Source: Spirochaetales bacterium (lineage in GTDB: Bacteria > Spirochaetota > GWE2-31-10 > MWDO01). Taken from it: DNA of 35,284 bases. The stretch spans positions 1 to 35,284 of the forward strand of contig JAFYAI010000139.1 in the NCBI GenBank assembly GCA_017540815.1, given 5' to 3'. The notes beneath the pieces are model-generated. The model searched no databases. It saw only the letters and a list, made by a program, of their open reading frames with translations, and was not told the DNA's origin. This document shows positions 30,180 through 35,284 of this stretch, piece by piece. The number at the start of each line of letters is the position of its first letter. Positions within the stretch are counted from its first letter, which is position 1. The translations under genes were made by a program, and so were the position numbers.

Positions 30180-31082
30180 TTAACCTACAACCATTGTTCC
30201 TGTTCCTTTATCTGTAAATAACTCCAACAGCACAGAGTGTTCCTGACTGCCGTCGATAATGTGAGTTCGCTTAACTCCGCTGTGGACAGCATTGATACAA
30301 GCCATAACTTTGGGTATCATACCACCCTTGATCTGAGACTTATCGATCATATCTTTCGCCTTCTCAGTTGTAAGAGACTCTATCTTGGTCGCAGGATTGC
30401 CCGGCACTTCGTAGATACCATCAACATCTGTAAGCATAATGAGTTTCTCAGCTTTGAGAGCCTGTGCTACCTGACCGGCAACCTCGTCGGCATTGATATT
30501 GTAGCTCTCGCCGTCATAACCCACACCAATCGGAGAAATAACCGGGATATATCCGAGTTTGCTCAGATTCAAAATCGTATCTGGATTAACACGCTCTACA
30601 TCACCTACGAAGCCGTAGTCAACAGTCTCGCCGGTGCTGTCCTTACCGTAGATCTTCTCAGGCATCTTCTTCTTGGCAATGATCAGATCAGTATCAAGTC
30701 CGGACAAGCCTATCGCTTTGCCGCCATTGAGATTAAGAGCTGATACAATGTGTTGGTTGACTTTGCCAACAAGAACCATCTGCACAACTTCCATCGCTTC
30801 TTTACTCGTCACACGGAGTCCGTTTACAAATTCTGTTTTAATATTAAGTTTCTCTAAGTAGCTTGTGATCTCTTTGCCGCCGCCATGCACGATGACAGGA
30901 TTAATACCAATGTATTTGAGCAAAATGAGATCCTGTATGGTATCCTTACGGATCATCTCTGTCATTGTCGATCCGCCGATTTTAATAACGAATGTCTTGG
31001 ATTGAAATGTCTTAATGTAAGGAAGAGATTCAATCAGCATTTTTGAACGTTCAATTCCGATTTCTTTGTCTGAAGCTGCCAT
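30180..31082 (-). CDS. argB: Acetylglutamate kinase
   Basis: This enzyme phosphorylates N-acetylglutamate, the second step of arginine synthesis. The 300-residue product has the amino-acid kinase fold with KIGGST (34-39), the substrate loop HGGGKEI, LNGGKAIGLSG, the ADP-site run LIMLTDVDGIY and KGGMIPKV. The N-terminal helix (KMLIESLPYIKTF) resembles the arginine-sensitive hexameric form. No other arg gene is nearby. A promoter (31119-31147) and AAGGGG site lie upstream. The downstream peptidase gene may share its transcript. Confidence 0.95.
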   Translation of the reverse strand: MAASDKEIGIERSKMLIESLPYIKTFQSKTFVIKIGGSTMTEMIRKDTIQDLILLKYIGINPVIVHGGGKEITSYLEKLNIKTEFVNGLRVTSKEAMEVVQMVLVGKVNQHIVSALNLNGGKAIGLSGLDTDLIIAKKKMPEKIYGKDSTGETVDYGFVGDVERVNPDTILNLSKLGYIPVISPIGVGYDGESYNINADEVAGQVAQALKAEKLIMLTDVDGIYEVPGNPATKIESLTTEKAKDMIDKSQIKGGMIPKVMACINAVHSGVKRTHIIDGSQEHSVLLELFTDKGTGTMVVG

Positions 31083-31118
31083 AACACACCCCTTAGGAGA
31101 ATAAATATTATCGCCATA

Positions 31119-31147
31119 ATTCTATTATTTTTTTGATGAAATTGCAA
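31119..31147 (-). promoter_or_regulatory. Promoter of argB
   Basis: On the minus strand TTGCAA (31147-31142) and TAGAAT (31124-31119) are 17 bp apart. It ends 36 nt before the argB start and faces away from the promoter at 31172-31200. Confidence 0.6.
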
Positions 31148-31171
31148 CATTTTTTTATTATTTTTTTTCAT

Positions 31172-31200
31172 TTGACTTAATTATTAATATTTATTATATT
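31172..31200 (+). promoter_or_regulatory. Promoter of the lipoprotein gene at 31260
   Basis: TTGACT (31172-31177) and TATATT (31195-31200) are 17 bp apart in a very AT-rich gap, divergent from argB. Confidence 0.65.
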
Positions 31201-31259
31201 ATATTATTATAGTCTCTGACAAGCATCACATAATAAGAGAATTTTATAGAGGTTTTATA

Positions 31260-32150
31260 ATGAAGAAACTCATATTAATACTGCTTACAGCATTATTGCT
31301 GACATCCTGCGGCAAGCCGCCCAAAGGCACACCGATACTTGACGGATTAGCCGAGATTGACAAATTCATCGAAGTGTGCAATGAACACTCAGGCAGCACA
31401 GAGCAGCTCAAGAAAATCTTCGCCGATAAAATGATGCACTCAGGCGGGATAATACACATCCCCGAGAATGCAGCATTCAATATATGCAGCCGGGAAGATA
31501 TGACTTCTGACTTGATATATTCGCTAAGCGGCAACAGATTCACAACAGTCCGAGAGTTTTATCTGACTTATATAAAGGATGATGTGTACATCTCGCCAGA
31601 CGGCAAAAATTGGGTCGTAATCTACAACAACCCGCTGAAGAACAAAGGCAAGAAATACTTTGAAGGGCGATATAATATCAAACACAACTACGATGAAACT
31701 GCTTGTCGGCTCAATACAAACTACACCGTTGCAATAAATCTCTTCGACGAAACGAGCATCCCCTATACCAAAACAAAATTTGACAGCCGCAAAGTTATGA
31801 ATCTGTCAGACCTTGTCGGACAGACAATATGGACTCAGGATGAGAAACACTTCGAGACGATAATGAGGGAAGTTATCCTGCATATTCCGGCAGGCACAAT
31901 ATTTGATGCAAACGGCATCATCGACGGCAATATATTCCGATGTGATGTCAGTGATGATATAAATGTAACAATGCATCGGGCAGTATATCTTTATTCCGAT
32001 ATGCTGCCGGCAATGAGCCTCGACAACAAGTCGTGGAGCATATCGATTTTGAATATCAAACTCAAATTCAATATTCATGTCACTGTTGAAAATGAGCGGA
32101 CTCTAATGTATCAGTTTGACAATACAGCGGATATAGATATAAAGGAATGA
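31260..32150 (+). CDS. Lipoprotein of unknown function
   Basis: The 296-residue product begins MKKLILILLTALLLTSC with an ideal lipobox and Cys17. The mature part has no recognisable domain; it looks beta-rich with several aromatic and charged strands. AGAGG precedes the ATG. The gene stands alone between the argB divergent promoter and a palindromic terminator. Its product should be anchored at a membrane surface. No closer identity can be read from the sequence. Confidence 0.8.
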   Translation: MKKLILILLTALLLTSCGKPPKGTPILDGLAEIDKFIEVCNEHSGSTEQLKKIFADKMMHSGGIIHIPENAAFNICSREDMTSDLIYSLSGNRFTTVREFYLTYIKDDVYISPDGKNWVVIYNNPLKNKGKKYFEGRYNIKHNYDETACRLNTNYTVAINLFDETSIPYTKTKFDSRKVMNLSDLVGQTIWTQDEKHFETIMREVILHIPAGTIFDANGIIDGNIFRCDVSDDINVTMHRAVYLYSDMLPAMSLDNKSWSISILNIKLKFNIHVTVENERTLMYQFDNTADIDIKE

Positions 32151-32180
32151 AAAAAGTCATCAGCTGATGACTTTTTTCAT
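32147..32180. terminator. Bidirectional palindromic terminator between the lipoprotein gene and gcvT
   Basis: A perfect 34-bp palindrome (17-bp arms, centre CATCAGCTGATG) spans the lipoprotein stop codon and ends in T-runs on both strands. Its core matches the terminator at 14044-14059 over 10 bp. Confidence 0.88.
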
Positions 32181-32199
32181 CTCAATTATCTTTTTTAAC

Positions 32200-33300
32200 T
32201 TAATAATCCTTCTTATAAAACGGTATCGGCAGAACATTGATCTGTTCGGTCTTATTTCTTATCTTTATCAACAGCGACTTTGCTTCTTTATATTCTGATT
32301 TAATATATGCTATGCCGATATTTTTCTTCAGAGTCGGTGAGAATGTACCGGAGGTGACTTTGCCGATTGTCTCGCCGCTCTCATTGAGAATGTCCATATC
32401 GGTTCTGGCTATCGCTCTGCCGACCACCTCAAAGCCTATCATCACATCGCTGAATATGCCATCCTGACCATCGATCATAGCCTGCTTGCCAATAAAGTCT
32501 GAAGACTTGTTGAGTTTAATGCTCCATCTAATCATCGCCTGCAGCGGTGAATGTTTGTCATCAAGCTCCTGACCGTAGAGTGGCAATCCTGCTTCCGTTC
32601 GCAGCGTATCGCGTGCACCAAGTCCGCATGGCAGGATGCCGTATTCTTTGCCCTTCTCAAGAATCTCATCAAACAGTTTAACAGCCTTCGCATTCTCAAC
32701 TATCAACTCGAAGCCATCCTCACCTGTGTAACCTGAGCGGCTAATCAGCATATCCGCTCCGTCATATTTTGTCTGTATAATCGTGAATGACTTCATACCT
32801 GTCACATCGAAACCAAACTTATCAGCAAGCAGCTTCACAGCATTGCGTCCCTGCACAGCGATAATTGCCATTTCGTCAGAGATATTCTTGAATTCTGTTG
32901 TGTTTTTGAGATTCTTCTGCATCCATGCGAAGTCCTTATCGATATTAGCGGAATTCACAACGATATGATACTCGGTATCTGACATACAGCTGACGATCAA
33001 GTCATCAACGCATGTGCCATTCTCATAGCACATCGGAGAATAAATCATCTTACCTGGGAAAATCTTGCTGTAATCATTGGGCAGCAGAGCATTCAAACTG
33101 TCGATTCCTGTCTGCTTGTCGGCATATTTCACAACGAAGTTACCCATGTGAGATACATCGAACACACCAACGCTTGTTCGTACAGCATTATGCTCATCAG
33201 TTATCGAACTGTAGAAAACAGGCAGCAGCACGCCGTGGAAATCTACGATATTACCTTTCAACTTTTTATGTGTTTCATATAACGGTGTTGTTTTTGACAT
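32200..33300 (-). CDS. gcvT: Aminomethyltransferase (glycine cleavage T protein)
   Basis: GcvT transfers the aminomethyl carbon from H-protein to tetrahydrofolate, releasing ammonia. The 366-residue product shows VGVFDVSHMGNF, the folate-binding Asp region NGTCVDDLIV, ISRSGYTGEDGFELIVE, and GLGARDTLRTEAGLPLYGQEL with the catalytic Asp-Thr region. The C-terminal barrel is complete. GGAG lies before the ATG. It starts 39 nt after the penicillin-binding protein gene and is probably its operon partner. gcvH and gcvP are not in the window. Confidence 0.95.
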   Translation of the reverse strand: MSKTTPLYETHKKLKGNIVDFHGVLLPVFYSSITDEHNAVRTSVGVFDVSHMGNFVVKYADKQTGIDSLNALLPNDYSKIFPGKMIYSPMCYENGTCVDDLIVSCMSDTEYHIVVNSANIDKDFAWMQKNLKNTTEFKNISDEMAIIAVQGRNAVKLLADKFGFDVTGMKSFTIIQTKYDGADMLISRSGYTGEDGFELIVENAKAVKLFDEILEKGKEYGILPCGLGARDTLRTEAGLPLYGQELDDKHSPLQAMIRWSIKLNKSSDFIGKQAMIDGQDGIFSDVMIGFEVVGRAIARTDMDILNESGETIGKVTSGTFSPTLKKNIGIAYIKSEYKEAKSLLIKIRNKTEQINVLPIPFYKKDY

Positions 33301-33339
33301 TTATTACTCCTTGAATGTCATTCTCATTTTTATCGAATA

Positions 33340-35284
33340 TTATAAATCGAGGAAGAAATCCTCGTTGTTCGCATTATTCTGTTCCGACTTAACTTCGCCT
33401 TCCGCATTATCGGCAGGTACTGCCTCAGGCTGATCCTGTTCCGGTTCTGCTGTCTGAGCATTATTATCATCAGGCAAACTCGGCTCAGCGGCACCATCCT
33501 CATCCTGTGCAGACGGCTCTGCGGCAGTCGGCATTTCTCCAATATTACCCGCATTGTCCGCCGGAGCATTTTCTTCCGATGGCACAATTGTATTATTAGG
33601 AATACCTAAGTCATTATTGCCATTTATCATATCCGAAGTATCATCCTGAACAGGATTATCTGTAAGAATATCATCACCTGCCGGATTCGCATTCTGATCA
33701 TCATCATTAGTCAGCAGCATATCGCCGAAATCTTCATTAAGAAGTGCATCAAGATTGAGATCAAGATCTACTTCCGGCTCATTATCCGTCGCAGCATCCG
33801 CCTCATAAGGATCCTGATACATATCATATACAGTCGTTGTCGTCGTAGACGATCCTCTGCTTCGCCGACCTCTGCCGCTCGACCTGCTGCGGCCGCTCTG
33901 ATTAGACGAGCCATTCTGCGAACTTGTTCTGCCGGAAGAAGACCGACCTGTGCGGTTCGATTTCTTCTTATTCGTGCCGAGCAGTGCATCGACATCGATA
34001 TAAGTGTCATCCTCGAACAGATCTACAGTATTCAACCCTTCTATATCAAGAGTTACATCTGACAGTTCATTCTGATCACGCTCTGCCTTCGCAGCACTCC
34101 TCATAATATCCTTGTTATATCCGACCTTACCGCGGAACAGCTGCGTCTCCGGTCGGCGAGTCATCTCATATTTATCGATGAATTTATCCAGCGTAGAATG
34201 TCGCTGCTCACCTTTAAGCATACAAACCGTACATTCGCGAGTCGGCTCTGTGCCTTTGATAAATATTTCTTCGATGAGATTGTCCTCATTGCAGCTCTCG
34301 GAAGGCAGCAAACCTGACTCAGGACAAATCTTCGCATGCACGATACCATCTGGCTCGGTAAACTTCATTGGTCCTTTATTATAATGATAAACACGCATGA
34401 AATCCAAGAATGAATTACCGTGAATAGTTACACCCGGCTGGTTGTTACCCAAACTCAAACCATATTCCTTGAATCCACACCACATCGCAACAGTTATCTC
34501 CGGCGAATAGCCGACTGTCCAACCATCACAGAAATTCTGCGTCGTTCCTGTCTTAGCGGCGATCTCAACATCAGGGAAATTCTTACCGGCAGCGATCATT
34601 CTTCGCTTACGATAATACAGCATACCATCAGGATGAGCCACAGTGTCTTTCATAATATCAGTCATTACATAAGCATTCTGCTCGGAGATAACCTGTAACT
34701 TCTTGGCATTCTCACGATAATACTTCTGCAACTCCTTCCACGGCTCATAAATCGTTCGTCCATCGCGGTCTTCAACCGAGATAACAGCATTCGGCACACG
34801 CTTCTGTCCCATATTGGCGAATACCGAGAAACCTCGTGCCATCTCAACCGGTGAAACAGATCCCGTTCCGAGCACAGTGCTGACCTCACGCTTAAACCGC
34901 TCATTAATATCTTTCTGAGAAATAAGCCCCAGCATAATCGCTGCCCGATCTATCGGTACTTTGTAGTCATTGTTGCGACCTATCGTATAGAAGATCTCAC
35001 AAGCTGGGATATTCAAACTCTTGCGAAGGGCTCGGCGGAATGACACCTTGCCATAGTAAGCTCCGCCGTAGTTGTTAGGCTTATACCAGTCATCCGGATC
35101 ATCCGAGTCAAATGTGAATACATACGGCTTATCGATGAATACCGTTGCCGGAGTATATAATCCGCTGTCAAGTGCCGCCGAATAAACAAACGGCTTAAAC
35201 GACGAACCCGGCTGACGACGAGCCTGCATAGCATAGTTAAATCTGTTATTAGGATCGAATTTCTTACCGCCGATCATACACAAT
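33340..35284 (-). CDS. Class A penicillin-binding protein, C-terminal part, with long low-complexity tail
   Basis: The gene is cut by the right edge; 647 residues are visible, beginning just before the transpeptidase active site. Ser27 in PGSSFKP is the acyl-enzyme serine, SLN (89-91) is the second motif and KTGTT (244-248) the third. The transglycosylase domain must lie beyond the window. After about residue 400 comes a long tail: a Ser/Arg/Gly-rich basic stretch (439-485) and then an acidic, Asn/Asp/Pro-rich stretch to the end. Such a tail is not part of the enzyme fold and is unusual. TTG at 35283 is only the first codon in view, not the true start. Confidence 0.93.
   Translation of the reverse strand, partial: LCMIGGKKFDPNNRFNYAMQARRQPGSSFKPFVYSAALDSGLYTPATVFIDKPYVFTFDSDDPDDWYKPNNYGGAYYGKVSFRRALRKSLNIPACEIFYTIGRNNDYKVPIDRAAIMLGLISQKDINERFKREVSTVLGTGSVSPVEMARGFSVFANMGQKRVPNAVISVEDRDGRTIYEPWKELQKYYRENAKKLQVISEQNAYVMTDIMKDTVAHPDGMLYYRKRRMIAAGKNFPDVEIAAKTGTTQNFCDGWTVGYSPEITVAMWCGFKEYGLSLGNNQPGVTIHGNSFLDFMRVYHYNKGPMKFTEPDGIVHAKICPESGLLPSESCNEDNLIEEIFIKGTEPTRECTVCMLKGEQRHSTLDKFIDKYEMTRRPETQLFRGKVGYNKDIMRSAAKAERDQNELSDVTLDIEGLNTVDLFEDDTYIDVDALLGTNKKKSNRTGRSSSGRTSSQNGSSNQSGRSRSSGRGRRSRGSSTTTTTVYDMYQDPYEADAATDNEPEVDLDLNLDALLNEDFGDMLLTNDDDQNANPAGDDILTDNPVQDDTSDMINGNNDLGIPNNTIVPSEENAPADNAGNIGEMPTAAEPSAQDEDGAAEPSLPDDNNAQTAEPEQDQPEAVPADNAEGEVKSEQNNANNEDFFLDL

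Noticed and set aside
1..35284. CRISPR arrays, tRNA or rRNA genes, insertion sequences and prophage genes
   Set aside because: I saw no regularly spaced identical repeats beyond the short operator array, no cloverleaf or rRNA segment, and no transposase, integrase or phage structural protein among the coding regions.

Overview
The window looks like chromosomal DNA of a spirochaete of moderate GC content. The main pointers are an FlbB-like protein (a periplasmic-flagellum collar component typical of spirochaetes), several secreted lipoproteins including a sulfatase-modifying-factor (SUMF) type lipoprotein of a kind common in Treponema-like genomes, a tandem cyclic-nucleotide-binding protein, and the frr-uppS-cdsA order. 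There is no rRNA, tRNA, CRISPR array, insertion sequence or phage gene that I can recognise. The taxonomic placement is inference from gene content; no phylogeny was run.

Layout, left to right. 1-451: the end of a small coiled-coil operon. 483-4094: an isoleucine/valine operon read rightward (ilvB, ilvA, ridA), preceded by a near-consensus promoter, a 37-codon leader peptide in which 8 of the first 18 codons are Ile, and an intrinsic terminator just before ilvB. This is a complete ribosome-mediated attenuator, with mutually exclusive pairings that can be drawn. 4116-6425: leftward frr-uppS-cdsA. 6491-10147: leftward operon of a membrane PilZ protein, ClpA with a long acidic linker, and a lipoprotein. 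10279-11357: rightward zinc-ribbon gene and flbB. 11360-14021: leftward esterase, recO and a double-CNBD regulator. 14081-15745: a UPF0175/DUF3368 toxin-antitoxin pair running into an RluA-type pseudouridine synthase gene. 15868-17046: an orphan sugar ABC ATPase. 17130-17928: an MntA/HepT module. 17965-24186: a long leftward operon (degenerate hybrid kinase, secreted protein, crotonase, ftsY, YwqK/YD-like exported protein). 24252-25921: a divergent class III cyclase-like gene. 26010-28692: an AT-rich accessory cassette (small membrane protein, SUMF lipoprotein, GYF_2 membrane protein, divergent XRE regulator with four operator repeats). 28741-35284: TPR/M23 peptidase, argB, a lipoprotein, gcvT, and a class A penicillin-binding protein that runs off the right edge.

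How genes may work together. IlvA makes 2-oxobutanoate through enamine/imine intermediates that RidA hydrolyses, and IlvB condenses the ketoacid, so the first operon is a short Ile-forming unit under Ile-codon control. The cyclase-like protein and the double-CNBD protein could be two parts of one cyclic-nucleotide circuit, but nothing in the sequence proves this. The most unusual protein is the 749-residue REC-HisKA-HATPase-REC-Hpt homologue, in which every phosphotransfer residue I could align is replaced. It is encoded first in the ftsY operon, behind a promoter that predicts a leaderless mRNA.
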